A DNA stretch of 64,000 nt from Pseudomonas lini (GTDB lineage Bacteria; Pseudomonadota; Gammaproteobacteria; Pseudomonadales; Pseudomonadaceae): NCBI RefSeq assembly GCF_030812475.1, contig NZ_JAUSSR010000001.1, forward strand, positions 124,001 through 188,000, read 5' to 3'. The position numbers and the translations under genes are program-made. Shown here piece by piece: positions 51,985 through 61,471 of this stretch. Below the pieces are notes generated by a model. It made no database searches. It saw nothing but the letters and a program-made list of their open reading frames with translations, and was not told where the DNA came from. Numbering within the stretch: the stretch's first letter is position 1; each line of letters opens with the position of its first letter.

Positions 51985-52923
51985 ATGACCTTTTCACTTG
52001 CCGCGAAGGCGTCGCTGTTGCTGCTGTTTATGGGCAGTACTCTTTATGTGCATTTGCGCGGCAGGGCGCGATTGCCGGTCCTGCGCCAGTTTGTCAACCA
52101 TTCGGCCCTGTTTGCCCCCTATAACGCCTTGATGTACCTGTTCTCCAGCGTACCGTCCAGGCCCTATCTGGATCGCAGCAAATTCCCCGAGCTGGATGTA
52201 CTCAAGGATAACTGGGAAGTCATCCGCGACGAAGCGATGCACCTGTTCGACGAGGGCTACATCCGCGCGGCCGAAAAAAACAACGACGCCGGTTTCGGCT
52301 CGTTCTTCAAGAAGGGCTGGAAGCGTTTCTATCTCAAGTGGTATGACAAACCGCTGCCGTCGGCACAAACCCTGTGCCCGAAAACCGTGGCCCTGCTCAG
52401 TGGCATTCCCAACGTCAAAGGTGCCATGTTCGCCTTGCTGCCGGGCGGCAGTCACCTCAACCCGCACCGCGATCCGTTTGCCGGATCCCTGCGTTATCAC
52501 TTGGGGCTGTCGACGCCGAATTCCGACGACTGCCGCATTTTCGTCGATGGTCAGATTTACGCCTGGCGTGATGGCGAGGACGTAATGTTCGACGAGACGT
52601 ATGTGCACTGGGTCAAGAACGAAACGCAAATGACCCGGGTCATCCTGTTCTGCGATGTCGAACGCCCGCTGAGCAACCGCGTCATGACCCGCATCAACCG
52701 TTGGGTCAGTGGCTTCCTGGGCCGCGCCACCGCACCGCAGAACCTGGATGACGAGCGGGTGGGCGGGATCAACCAGGCCTATGCCTGGAGCAAGAACTTC
52801 GGCGACAGCTTCAGTGGCGGGATCAAGCAGTGGAAGCGTCGTAACCCCAAGGCGTACCGCGTAATGCGGCCAGTATTGGCGGTCATCGTCTTGACGTTGT
52901 TGGGGTATTGGTTGTTCGGTTGA
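51985..52923 (+). CDS. Lipid A hydroxylase LpxO-like (aspartyl/asparaginyl beta-hydroxylase family)
   Basis: A 312-residue Fe(II)/2-oxoglutarate dioxygenase with an N-terminal membrane helix ('LAAKASLLLLFMGSTLYV') and a C-terminal helix ('LAVIVLTLLGYWLFG'). The Asp/Asn hydroxylase core has 'NPHRDPFAGSLRYHLGL' (Fe-binding His and Asp, with Arg) and 'HWVKNETQMTRVILFCD' (second His, Arg for 2-oxoglutarate). It resembles LpxO, which hydroxylates the lipid A secondary acyl chain. ATG 51985 follows AAGGAG. Confidence 0.85.
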   Translation: MTFSLAAKASLLLLFMGSTLYVHLRGRARLPVLRQFVNHSALFAPYNALMYLFSSVPSRPYLDRSKFPELDVLKDNWEVIRDEAMHLFDEGYIRAAEKNNDAGFGSFFKKGWKRFYLKWYDKPLPSAQTLCPKTVALLSGIPNVKGAMFALLPGGSHLNPHRDPFAGSLRYHLGLSTPNSDDCRIFVDGQIYAWRDGEDVMFDETYVHWVKNETQMTRVILFCDVERPLSNRVMTRINRWVSGFLGRATAPQNLDDERVGGINQAYAWSKNFGDSFSGGIKQWKRRNPKAYRVMRPVLAVIVLTLLGYWLFG

Positions 52924-52950
52924 TGCATTTTCCCGAATCAAACACCGGTC

Positions 52951-53053
52951 CCCTGTAGGAGCGAGCTCGCTCGCGATGGACGTTAACGATGACGCGTAAT
53001 TCCTGGATAAGAGCGTCGTCCTTCAAATTTTCGCGAGCAAGCTCGCTCCTACA
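52951..53053. repeat. Inverted pair of REP elements
   Basis: GTAGGAGCGAGCTCGCTCGCG (52955) and CGCGAGCAAGCTCGCTCCTAC (about 53033) with a 60-bp spacer. The second runs straight into a (CTACAC) run. Confidence 0.88.
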
Positions 53054-53080
53054 CCTACACCTACACCTACACCTACACCT
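53049..53080. repeat. Hexanucleotide tandem repeat CTACAC x5
   Basis: Five exact CTACAC units (53049-53078) plus CT. They lie in and directly after the end of the LysR gene on the minus strand. Its TAG stop (53073-53075 read as CTA) falls in the last unit. Slippage would alter the C-terminus or stop. Confidence 0.9.
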
Positions 53081-54010
53081 GCGAATGTTCCGCCCGCACT
53101 GAATTCATGAACGCCTGCATCGCCGACGACTGGATGCGATGACGCCGGGTGATCAGCCCATAGGGCGGCAATCGGGCTTCGAACTTGATAGGCAACACGG
53201 CCAGCAGATCACGGCCCGGATAGTCCTCGACCACCGACACCGGTGTCACGCCGAGCATGTCGGTCTGCTGTATCAATGACAGCAGGGTCATGATCGAGGT
53301 GGTTTCGACAATGCTGCTGGGGATATCGACCCGTGCGTTGTGGAACACCTGATTGATGATCGCGCGCATCGGGCTTGGATGCTGTTGCAGTACCCAGGTC
53401 ATGTTCTGCAGTTCCGCCCAGCTCAATTGCTTTTCTTTCGCCAGGGGATTTTGCGCACCGGCAATCACGCAGAGCGCTTCTTCACCCAAGCTGTCGAACA
53501 GCAACTCTCGGCCCGCGCTCCCGCCGGAATCCGCCCCAGCACGATATCCAGCTGGTCCTGCAACAGCGCCTGCACCAGCACGTCGCTGGTGTCGACCTGG
53601 ATGCTCATGGATAACCGTGGATGGCTTTGTTTCAAGGTCGCGATGGTGCGGGTCAACAAGCCTGAGGCCAGCGCCGGAATCGCGCCGACCGCTACCCGCC
53701 CGAGGTTGCCGGATTCGAGTGCGACCAGCTCTTCACGCATGCCGCTGAGTTCGGCGAATACCATGCGAGCGTAATAGGTGACGGTTTCCCCGAACGGGGT
53801 AGAACGCATGCCCCGGGGCAGCCGCTCGAAGAGCTCCACACCCAGCAGGTCCTCGGCTTCGTGCAGCATCTTGGTCGCGGCCGGTTGGGTCATGCCGATG
53901 TGGTCGGCGGCGCGGCGCAACGAGCCGAATTCCTGCAACGCCAGCATCAGCCGTAGCTGACGCAGACGCAGTCGACTGTGGATCACATTGGCAACAGGAA
54001 TTCGGGTCAT
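53073..54010 (-). pseudogene. LysR-family regulator with frameshift
   Basis: An intact N-terminal winged helix ('MTRIPVANVIHSRLRLRQLR', 'GSLRRAADHIGMTQPAATKM') and part of the effector domain run to about codon 163. The frame then breaks at GCGGGAGC (plus-strand 53518-53525). The remainder ('LLFDSLGEEALCVIAGAQNP' to 'MNSVRAEHSQV') continues in another frame. One extra G restores 'PAGSAGRELLFD'. It resembles GbpR/PcaQ-like regulators. It lies 70 bp after tctA and probably controls the transporter or the divergent catabolic genes. It may be a sequence error. Confidence 0.82.
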
Positions 54011-54079
54011 GGGCCGTGCTCGCAAAAAGGACTGCGGCAAGCCTGACAACAAATGTCAGGCGTTGCCAGCATTGCTGTG

Positions 54080-55609
54080 TCACAGCACCGATTTTGGCTT
54101 CGCGACCTGGGGTTTGCGCAGGCCCGTCAGGGTTTGCAGCGCCTTGGAAATCAGCGGCCAGAACAACATCAGCAGCGCTGCCGTGGTCAGGCCGCCTACC
54201 AGCGGGTTCGACCAGAAGATCCCGATGTGGCCGTCGGAGAACAGCATCGACTGACGGAACGTATCTTCAGCCTTGTCCCCCAGCACGGCGGCGAGAACCA
54301 GCGGTGCGATCGGGTAACCGAGTTTCTTGAACAGATAACCCAGCGCGCCAAAGCCGAGCATCAGCACCACGTCGAAGAACGAGTTGTGCACGGAGTAGGC
54401 ACCGATCGCGCAGACCATGATGATGATCGGTGCAATGATCGAGAACGGAATGCGCAGGATCGACGCGAACAGCGGCACGGTGGCCAGCACCACGATCAGA
54501 CTCACCACGTTGCCCAGGTACATGCTCGCGATCAGGCCCCAGACGAAGTCATGTTGCTCGACGAACAGCGTCGGTCCAGGGTGCAGGCCCCAGATCATCA
54601 ACCCGCCGAGCATCACGGCGGCGGTGGCCGAACCGGGAATGCCCAGGGTCAACATCGGCAGCAGCGCGCTGGTGCCGGCCGCATGGTCGGCGGTTTCCGG
54701 GGCGATCACGCCTTCGAGTTCACCCTTGCCGAAGTTCTCGCGGTTCTTCGAGAAGCGTCGTGCCAGGCTGTAGCTCATGAACGATGCCGCAGTGGGTCCG
54801 CCAGGGGTGATGCCCATCCAGCAGCCGACCAGGGTGCTGCGCACAATGGTCCACCAGTAACGGGGCAGCTTGGCCCAAGTGCGCAGGATCACCATGGGTG
54901 TGATGCGTGCATGCTCGCCGCGGAACACCAGGCCTTCCTCGACGGTGCAAAGGATTTCGCCAATGCCAAACAGGCCGATGACCGCCACTTCGAAACTGAT
55001 GCCCGTCATCAGGGCCGGCTGGTCGAAGGTCAGGCGCAGGTTGCCCGAGACCGTGTCCATGCCGACCGCGGCCATGGCGAAACCGATCATCATCGCCACC
55101 ACGGTTTTCAGGGGCGGGTTCTTGCTCATGCCGATGAAGGTACAGAACGCCAACAGGTACACCGCGAAGAACTCCGGCGAACTGAAGGACATGGCGAACG
55201 CGGCGATCTTTGTCGACAGGAAGGTCAGCAACAACACCCCGGCCAACGCGCCGATCAACGCCGAGCTGAACGCGGCGGTCAGTGCTTCGGCGGCACGACC
55301 TTCGCGGGCCATCGGGTAGCCGTCGAAGGTGGTCGCCACCGATGAGGGCTCGCCGGGTATGTTGAACAGGATCGAGGTGATCGAGCCGCCGAACAGCGCG
55401 CCCCAATACATGCAAGACAACAGGATGATCGCCGACACCGGCGACATGGTGAACGTCAGCGGCAGCAGCAACGCCACGCCATTGGGGGCGCCGAGGCCGG
55501 GCAATACGCCGACCAGGATACCCAGCAGCACGCCGATCACCATCAGGCCGATATGGCCGGGGGTCAGGATCAGGTTCATGCCTTGCAGCAGCGAATCGAA
55601 CTCGCTCAT
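54080..55609 (-). CDS. tctA: Tripartite tricarboxylate transporter large permease subunit
   Basis: The 509-residue TctA is a membrane protein with about 12 segments. Visible family parts include 'GILVGVLPGLGAPNGVALLL' and 'GITPGGPTAASFMSYSLARR', 'NPPLKTVVAMMIGFAM' and 'LFVEQHDFVWGLIASMYLG'. Start 55609 is chosen ('MSEFDSLLQGMNLI'), overlapping tctB by ATGA. It forms the large channel of the TctABC symporter for citrate-like acids. Confidence 0.95.
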   Translation of the reverse strand: MSEFDSLLQGMNLILTPGHIGLMVIGVLLGILVGVLPGLGAPNGVALLLPLTFTMSPVSAIILLSCMYWGALFGGSITSILFNIPGEPSSVATTFDGYPMAREGRAAEALTAAFSSALIGALAGVLLLTFLSTKIAAFAMSFSSPEFFAVYLLAFCTFIGMSKNPPLKTVVAMMIGFAMAAVGMDTVSGNLRLTFDQPALMTGISFEVAVIGLFGIGEILCTVEEGLVFRGEHARITPMVILRTWAKLPRYWWTIVRSTLVGCWMGITPGGPTAASFMSYSLARRFSKNRENFGKGELEGVIAPETADHAAGTSALLPMLTLGIPGSATAAVMLGGLMIWGLHPGPTLFVEQHDFVWGLIASMYLGNVVSLIVVLATVPLFASILRIPFSIIAPIIIMVCAIGAYSVHNSFFDVVLMLGFGALGYLFKKLGYPIAPLVLAAVLGDKAEDTFRQSMLFSDGHIGIFWSNPLVGGLTTAALLMLFWPLISKALQTLTGLRKPQVAKPKSVL

Positions 55610-56139
55610 TTGAAATGTCTCTCGGCCAGGGCAATCCAGTCGCCAAGAGGGCCGGCATCCAGCGGGACCTTGAACCACAGTGCGAAAATCAGGTAGCTGG
55701 CGAGGACTGCACCGAGGGATATAGTCGCGATCATCAACTTGCCATAAGGTTTGACGCGGGTTTTGTCATGCCACATGAACCAGGCGATGAAACAGGCCGA
55801 GGCCACATAGATTCCGGTGAACGGCATGGCCGCGACGAACAGCGCAATCGGGATGAACACCGACAGCACTTGCCTGAACGCGCTACGGCTGACAAATGAA
55901 ATGCTCAGCGCTTTCCAGCGCACCAGGGTCAACACGCCGTTGCCCACACTCGCGGCGCTCAACAGCAGGCCGATGTAAAAGGGGAAGTAACCCGGCTCTG
56001 GGCCGGAATCGCCCCAGCCGATACCCTGTTCGACGCTGCCGTACATCACCACCACGCCGATCAGCGTGGTGAAGAGTGTCAGACCGAGTTCGACCCAGCG
56101 GGTACCGACCAGTGCCGGTGAATCCGAAGATTGGGACAT
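55606..56139 (-). CDS. tctB: Tripartite tricarboxylate transporter small subunit TctB family
   Basis: The 177-residue TctB-type membrane protein has four hydrophobic segments ('LGLTLFTTLIGVVVMYGS', 'FPFYIGLLLSAASVGNGVL', 'VLSVFIPIALFVAAM', 'MIATISLGAVLASYLIFALW'). 'SGPEPGYFPFYIG' is a family marker. It lies between the binding protein and tctA, with a 4-bp overlap into tctA. Confidence 0.93.
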   Translation of the reverse strand: MSQSSDSPALVGTRWVELGLTLFTTLIGVVVMYGSVEQGIGWGDSGPEPGYFPFYIGLLLSAASVGNGVLTLVRWKALSISFVSRSAFRQVLSVFIPIALFVAAMPFTGIYVASACFIAWFMWHDKTRVKPYGKLMIATISLGAVLASYLIFALWFKVPLDAGPLGDWIALAERHFK

Positions 56140-56192
56140 GAAAACACCTCCAGCAGGTGACGGCCGTGCGCAGGCGGACGGCCGCGGGCAAC

Positions 56193-57206
56193 TCAGTTTT
56201 TCAGCCAGCCGGCTTCTTTGAACACCGGGGTAACGCGAGCAGTGTCTTTTTCAATGTAGGCGGTCAATGGCTCGCCTTCGAGGAACGTCGGTACCAGCGC
56301 GTTCTGCTTGACGTAGGCCTTGAACTCCGGGGTCTCGGTGACTTTGCGCATCAGCTCGACATAGAACGCGCGCTGTTCGGCGGTGACTTCGCCAGGCATG
56401 AACACAGTGCGCGGGAAGCGGTACTGATCGATGCCCAGGCCCTGTTCGTGGCAGGTCGGAACGTCGGCCCAGGCTTTATCGCCGGCGACTTTCTCGGTGT
56501 AGCTCATGCGCTCCTTGCTGAATACGCAGAGCGGCTCGACCTGGTCGCCACGCCATTGGCTGATGCTTTCGCTGGGATTGTTGACGTTGGCGGCGATGTG
56601 TTTGCCGGCCAGTTGGGTCGCCGCTTCACTGCCGCTCTTGAACGGGATGTACACCAGTTTGCTGTTGTTGGTCTGGTTCAACAGCAGGGTCAGGGTCTGA
56701 TCGACATCCTTGGACTGGCTACCGCCCATGCGCAGTTTCGACGGGTCGGCCTTGACGGCTTCGTAGAAGCCCTTGGCATCTTTCCACGGTGCGCCTTTGT
56801 AGCTCCAGAGAATGAAGTCATCCTCGGCCACGGCCGCCACCGGGGTCAGTTCCTGCCATTGATAACCGAGCTTGGACACCAGCGGCAACAGGTAGATGTT
56901 GTTGGTGCCGATCACCAGTTTTTCCGCATCGCCCTTGTTCATTTTCAGGTCGAGGAAGGCTTCGGCGCCATTGCCGCCGCCCTTGTTCAGGACGATGGTA
57001 TTGACGTCGAGGAACTTGTGGGTGGTGATGATTGACTGGATCAGGCGACCGAGCTGGTCGGTGCCGCCACCGGGACCTCCGGCGACGACGATTTCGACGT
57101 TCTTGTCCGGTTGCCAGGCATGGGCCAGAGCCGGGAGGATCCCCGCGGCGACCAGTGTGCAACCAAGAGCCAGACGGGACGTGCGACGGACGAATGCATT
57201 TCGCAT
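56193..57206 (-). CDS. tctC: Tripartite tricarboxylate transporter substrate-binding protein
   Basis: A 337-residue TctC/Bug-type binding protein. A signal peptide ('CTLVAAGILPALAHA') is followed by 'NVEIVVAGGPGGGTDQLGRL' and 'NKGGGNGAEAFLDLKMNKGD', which match the Bug fold. The ligand is a small carboxylate. It is the first gene of the tctCBA operon, and the neighbouring sugar-acid genes suggest an aldonate or related acid. Confidence 0.93.
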   Translation of the reverse strand: MRNAFVRRTSRLALGCTLVAAGILPALAHAWQPDKNVEIVVAGGPGGGTDQLGRLIQSIITTHKFLDVNTIVLNKGGGNGAEAFLDLKMNKGDAEKLVIGTNNIYLLPLVSKLGYQWQELTPVAAVAEDDFILWSYKGAPWKDAKGFYEAVKADPSKLRMGGSQSKDVDQTLTLLLNQTNNSKLVYIPFKSGSEAATQLAGKHIAANVNNPSESISQWRGDQVEPLCVFSKERMSYTEKVAGDKAWADVPTCHEQGLGIDQYRFPRTVFMPGEVTAEQRAFYVELMRKVTETPEFKAYVKQNALVPTFLEGEPLTAYIEKDTARVTPVFKEAGWLKN

Positions 57207-57549
57207 GGAAGGGCCTCGTTTTTGTAGTTGTTATGGATGACTTGTCGGTTGAGAAGTTGCAAGCCTGGAGTGAGTGTGGGAAGGCGCTGCCTTCGCGTCT
57301 AGTCAAAACAATACATACGCCGATAGCCTGGGGTTATAGGTCGCCAGATGCGAAATCGCCTGTCTCGCCAGGAGGCTTGTGCCAGAGCCATTTGAGTGGA
57401 AAGCCGGCATAGGCGCAAGACCCCGCAAGACACCTGAAAGCAGGGCTTGACATAACCCGAGGCTATCGCCTTATTTCAAGTTTTGATTGGACGGTTATCG
57501 CTGAGCCTTTGATAGTGCTCACCAGTCCACGAACTCGACGAGGTGCCCA
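57207..57549. other. Divergent promoter region between tctC and the amidohydrolase
   Basis: About 340 bp with no gene or REP. It lies between divergently read tctC and amidohydrolase genes and should hold both promoters and the LysR site. No convincing T-N11-A site could be singled out by eye. Confidence 0.4.
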
Positions 57550-58506
57550 ATGGGTGAGCTTTGGAATGGGCCGATCATCGACGCCCATCATCACTTCTGG
57601 GACCCGTCGATCAATGCCCATCCCTGGTTGGCGTCCGAGGCCAATATCCCGTTTCCGTACGGTGACTGCAGTGCGCTCAAGCGTCGCTATTTTCCCGAGG
57701 ACTACTTCGCCGATGCCGGTCTTCATGACGTGGTGAAGACGGTGTACATAGAGACCGAATGGGACCCGAATGACCCGATTGGCGAAACCCGCTTCATCGA
57801 ACGACTGGCCGCCCGTTATGGCGTACCGAATGCAATCGTCGCACAAGCCTGGCTGGACCATCCCGACGCCATTGCGGTAATGGCCGAGCAAGCGAGTTAC
57901 AAGTGCGTGCGCAGCGTCCGCCACAAACCCGGCGGCCCGACGACGCCGGCGCAAGTTGGCCATGTGCGCAGCCTGATGAGCGACGAGCGTTGGCGACGCA
58001 GTTACGCTGCATTGCAAGGGCTGGGGCTGCACTTCGACTTGCAGACGCCCTGGTGGAATTTGCACGAAGCCGAACGATTGGCCCGGGATTTTCCCGGCAC
58101 CACGCTGATACTCAACCACGCCGGGTTGCCGAGCGACCGCAGTGCCGAGGGCCTGGTGGGTTGGCGTCTGGCGATGGCGCGGCTGGCCCAATGGCCGAAC
58201 GTGCAGGTGAAAATCTCCGGCCTTGGGTTGCGCGGCCAGGCCTGGCGCGCCAAGGACAATGCCTGGATCGTGCGCGAAGTGATCGCGATGTACGGTTGCG
58301 GTCGAGTGATGTTCGCCAGCAACTTTCCAGTGGACGGCCTGTGCGGCTCGTTCAGTGACATTTACAACGGTTTCAAATCCATTGTTGCTGATCTGCCGCG
58401 GGCCGATCAGGAGCGATTGTTCTACAGCAACGCGCAACGGGTTTATCGTTGCGAGCCTGGCGTCATTGACCGGACACGGCCAGAACCCTTGAGGAGTGAA
58501 GCATGA
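57550..58506 (+). CDS. COG3618-type amidohydrolase (sugar lactonase-like)
   Basis: A 318-residue TIM-barrel amidohydrolase with 'IIDAHHHFWDP' (metal HxH), 'TVYIETEWDP', 'LILNHAGLP' (His) and 'VMFASNFPVDG' (Asp region). This is the L-fuconolactonase / 2-pyrone-4,6-dicarboxylate lactonase family. The sugar-acid genes downstream point to an aldonolactone substrate, but that is inference. It overlaps the next gene by 4 bp (ATGA). Confidence 0.85.
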   Translation: MGELWNGPIIDAHHHFWDPSINAHPWLASEANIPFPYGDCSALKRRYFPEDYFADAGLHDVVKTVYIETEWDPNDPIGETRFIERLAARYGVPNAIVAQAWLDHPDAIAVMAEQASYKCVRSVRHKPGGPTTPAQVGHVRSLMSDERWRRSYAALQGLGLHFDLQTPWWNLHEAERLARDFPGTTLILNHAGLPSDRSAEGLVGWRLAMARLAQWPNVQVKISGLGLRGQAWRAKDNAWIVREVIAMYGCGRVMFASNFPVDGLCGSFSDIYNGFKSIVADLPRADQERLFYSNAQRVYRCEPGVIDRTRPEPLRSEA

Positions 58507-59507
58507 ACAAGACATCCATCGCCATGGTCCTGGGTGACCCGGCGGGCATCGGCCCGGAACTGATCGCGCGCCTGCTCGGCGAGCCCGACGTGCGCAGGCA
58601 GGCCAATGTGATTCTGATTGCCGACGAGGCGGAAATGTGCCGTGGCATGCGCATCGCCGGGACCGAGTTTCCCTATCGTCGCGTGGAGTCTCTGGACCAG
58701 TTGGACTTTCGCGATGACACGCCGCTGTTCTATGACTTCCGTGGCGACACCATTGGCGAATTTGCGCGCAGTGAAGCCAGTGTCATCGGTGGTCGCTACA
58801 GCCTCGACACCCTGGAAAAGGCCTTGCGCCTGACCGAGGCCGGCAGCACCGACGCGGTGCTGTTCGGGCCGTTGAACAAGACCTCGTTGCACATGGCCGG
58901 AATGGCCCACAGCGACGAACTGCACTGGTTCGCCGAGCTACTGGATTTCCACGGGCCGTTCTGCGAATTCAACGTGCTCGACAATCTCTGGACTTCCCGG
59001 GTGACGTCCCACGTCGCCCTGGCCGATGTGCCGGGCATGCTCACCCAGGCGCGGGTGGTGGAGGCGATCCAGCTGATCGACACGGCGCTCAAACGCAATG
59101 GCCTTGAGAAACCGCGCATCGGAGTGTGTGGGTTGAATCCGCACAACGGCGACAACGGCTCATTCGGGCGCGAAGAGCTGGACATCATCGGCCCGGCTGT
59201 ACGTTCAGCCAAGGCGCTGGGGATTGCGGCTGAAGGACCGTATCCGGGGGACACGATTTTCCTCAAGGTGCAGGGCGATGCCAGTGCTTTCGACGCGGTG
59301 GTGACCATGTATCACGACCAGGGCCAGATCGCGATCAAGTTGATGGGTTTTTCCCGTGGCGTGACCGTGCAGGGCGGGTTGCCGATCCCGATTACGACAC
59401 CCGCCCACGGTACTGCATTTGATATCGCGGGGCAGGGCAAGGCGAATGTCGGAGCGATCCGCCAGGCGTTCGAGATTGCGTGCCGGATGGGTGCCAACAG
59501 CTACTGA
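58503..59507 (+). CDS. PdxA-like 4-hydroxythreonine-4-phosphate dehydrogenase family
   Basis: A 334-residue PdxA-family NAD-dependent dehydrogenase: 'MVLGDPAGIGPELIARLL', 'GVCGLNPHNGDNGSFGREEL' (metal His), 'YHDQGQIAIKLMGFSRGVTV' and 'PITTPAHGTAFDIAGQG'. The family includes PdxA2-type enzymes for phosphorylated four-carbon sugar acids. The location in this operon, not with pdx genes, makes a sugar-acid role more likely than vitamin B6 synthesis. No DUF1537 kinase is seen in the window. Confidence 0.87.
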   Translation: MNKTSIAMVLGDPAGIGPELIARLLGEPDVRRQANVILIADEAEMCRGMRIAGTEFPYRRVESLDQLDFRDDTPLFYDFRGDTIGEFARSEASVIGGRYSLDTLEKALRLTEAGSTDAVLFGPLNKTSLHMAGMAHSDELHWFAELLDFHGPFCEFNVLDNLWTSRVTSHVALADVPGMLTQARVVEAIQLIDTALKRNGLEKPRIGVCGLNPHNGDNGSFGREELDIIGPAVRSAKALGIAAEGPYPGDTIFLKVQGDASAFDAVVTMYHDQGQIAIKLMGFSRGVTVQGGLPIPITTPAHGTAFDIAGQGKANVGAIRQAFEIACRMGANSY

Positions 59508-60118
59508 CCCCGGTCTCTGAAACAACACCAATACTTTGTCCACCGTGCACCCTGTAGTAGCTGGCTTGCCAGCGAAGACAGCCTGACAAACACACCTGAG
59601 GTGGCTGTCAGACCGCTATCGCGAGCAAGCTCGCTCCCACAGGGATTTGATGGTGGTGCTCGATTTTTGTGATCAACACAAAACCCTGTAGGAGCTGGCT
59701 TGCCAGCGAAGACGGCCTGACAGACACACCTGAGGCGGCTGTCAGACCGCTATCGCGAGCAGGCTCGCTCCCACAGGGATTTGATGGTGGTGCTCGATTT
59801 TTGTGATCAACGCAAAACCCTGTAGGAGCTGGCTTGCCAGCGAAGACGGCCTGACAGACACACATGAGGTGACTGTAAGACCGCTTTCGCTGGCAAGCCA
59901 GCTCCTACTTTTTTGTGTGGTGCCTGATAACTCGATCTACTCAACAACTGCTTTTACCTATCACCCCAGGTTATCGCCGGATACGCATAAGTGATTATCC
60001 TCCACCCTCAAGCGCTGGCTAAATTCGCTCCATCGAATGCCCGGACCGACCCTTACGAGCGGCTCCGCGCAGCGACCCGACAACGACAAAAAAGCCGGCA
60101 GCGCAAGGAATTGTATTC
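59508..60118. other. Intergenic region filled by a tandem REP array
   Basis: Most of 59550-59910 is a 134-bp tandem repeat (listed). The stretch 59910-60118 has no gene and includes the upstream region of the dehydratase gene. An ACGACAAAAAAGCC run precedes the start; no strong SD is visible. Confidence 0.5.
59550..59912. repeat. Tandem 134-bp units, each with two REP elements
   Basis: Units start at 59550, 59684 and 59818, a period of 134 bp. Each has a GTAGGAGCTGGCTTGCCAGCG element, then 'CTGAGG.GGCTGTCAGACCGCT' and an opposite REP. The third unit ends in a changed REP (CGCTGGCAAGCCAGCTCCTAC). The high similarity suggests recent amplification. Confidence 0.9.
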
Positions 60119-61294
60119 ATGAAAATCAAAGCCATCCGTACCCGCGTTTTCGAGTGGAAAGGCAAAGTCGTCCCACCGCAAGCGCACTTCTGCACCAACG
60201 CCAGCGACATCCTGTTCGAGCGCGGCGATGCCATGGGCTCATTCCGTTTCCATGGCTGGCTGGTGGTGGAAGTCGAGACTGACACCGGTCTTGTCGGCAT
60301 CGGTAACTGCGCCTTGGCGCCGCGTGTGGCCAAGGAAATCATCGACACCTACCTGGCACCGATCGCCATCGGCGAAGACCCGTTCGACAACGAATACATC
60401 TGGCAGAAAATGTACCGTCAGAGCCACGCCTGGGGCCGTAAAGGCATCGGCATGGCGGCGATCTCGGCGATCGACATCGCCATCTGGGACATCATGGGCA
60501 AAGCCGTGAACAAGCCGGTGTTCAAACTGCTCGGCGGGCGGACCAAGGAAAAAATCTGGACCTACGCCTCCAAGCTTTACGCCAATGACAACCTGGACCT
60601 GTTCCTCGAAGAAGCCCAGGGGTATCTGAATCAAGGCTTCACCGCGTTGAAAATGCGTTTCGGCTACGGCCCCAAAGACGGTCCGGCGGGCATGCGCAAG
60701 AACATCGAGCAAGTGCGCGCGCTGCGCGAACTGGCCGGCCCGGACATCGACATCATGCTCGAATGCTACATGGGCTGGACCCTGGAATACGCCCGTCGCA
60801 TGTTGCCCAAACTCGCCGAGTTCGAACCACGCTGGCTCGAAGAACCGGTGATCGCCGACGACATCGAAGGTTATATCGAGCTGAAAAAAATGGGCATCAT
60901 GCCGATCTCCGGCGGCGAGCATGAATTCACTTCCTACGGCTTCAAGGATCTGCTGGAACGCCGCGCCATCGACGTGATCCAGTACGACACCAACCGCGTC
61001 GGCGGCATCACCGCCGCGCGCAAGATCAACGCCATGGCCGAAGCCTGGTCGGTGCCGGTGATTCCGCACGCCGGGCAGATGCACAACTACCACCTGACCA
61101 TGTCCACCACCGCCTCGCCGATGGCCGAATTCTTCCCGGTGTTCGACGTCGAAGTCGGCAACGAACTGTTTTACTACGTGTTCAAGGGCGAGCCACAACC
61201 GGTCAACGGCTACATCCAGCTCGACGACAACAAGCCGGGTCTGGGCCTGGAAATCTCCGATGAATACCTGAGCGACTTCAACATCATCGAGTGA
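60119..61294 (+). CDS. L-rhamnonate-dehydratase-like enolase-superfamily enzyme
   Basis: A 391-residue mandelate-racemase-group enolase with the RhmD pattern: '[20 protein letters not shown]', '[20 protein letters not shown]', 'WLEEPV', '[11 protein letters not shown]', 'QYDTNRVGG' and the catalytic '[12 protein letters not shown]' (His). The first metal residue lies in 'LECYMGW' where RhmD has an Asp, so it is Glu here, a conservative change. It dehydrates a sugar acid to 2-keto-3-deoxy acid; L-rhamnonate is likely but not sure. An inverted-repeat element follows. Confidence 0.88.
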   Translation: MKIKAIRTRVFEWKGKVVPPQAHFCTNASDILFERGDAMGSFRFHGWLVVEVETDTGLVGIGNCALAPRVAKEIIDTYLAPIAIGEDPFDNEYIWQKMYRQSHAWGRKGIGMAAISAIDIAIWDIMGKAVNKPVFKLLGGRTKEKIWTYASKLYANDNLDLFLEEAQGYLNQGFTALKMRFGYGPKDGPAGMRKNIEQVRALRELAGPDIDIMLECYMGWTLEYARRMLPKLAEFEPRWLEEPVIADDIEGYIELKKMGIMPISGGEHEFTSYGFKDLLERRAIDVIQYDTNRVGGITAARKINAMAEAWSVPVIPHAGQMHNYHLTMSTTASPMAEFFPVFDVEVGNELFYYVFKGEPQPVNGYIQLDDNKPGLGLEISDEYLSDFNIIE

Positions 61295-61300
61295 CCTTGA

Positions 61301-61441
61301 GGCGAGGGGATTTAGCGAAACGTCGCCCCGCCCCGTTGGGCTGCAAAGCGATCCAGCCCCGTTCAATGGACTGGGTTGATCGGATTCACGACTGCGTCGC
61401 AGCCCAACGGGGCGGGGCGACGTTTCGCCAAGCCCCTCGCC
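61301..61441. repeat. Long inverted repeat between the dehydratase and AraD1-type genes
   Basis: Left arm 61301-61344 and right arm 61399-61441 are near-perfect complements (29 bp of perfect pairing, with 'CGCCCCGCCCCGTTGGGCTGC' in the left arm's inner part). The 54-nt loop has its own short stem (CGATC..GATCG). It resembles a REP-like or MITE-like mobile hairpin, or an mRNA-processing structure, within an operon. Confidence 0.85.
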
Positions 61442-61471
61442 ACAAATTCACGACTTTCTGGAGGGCCGGAC

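Noticed and set aside
54053..55345. 430-codon plus-strand frame opposite tctA
   Set aside because: Low-complexity Gln/His/Arg-rich shadow of a clear membrane protein gene.
59550..59912. Possible CRISPR or prophage repeat
   Set aside because: The 134-bp tandem units are REP pairs with nearly identical spacers.
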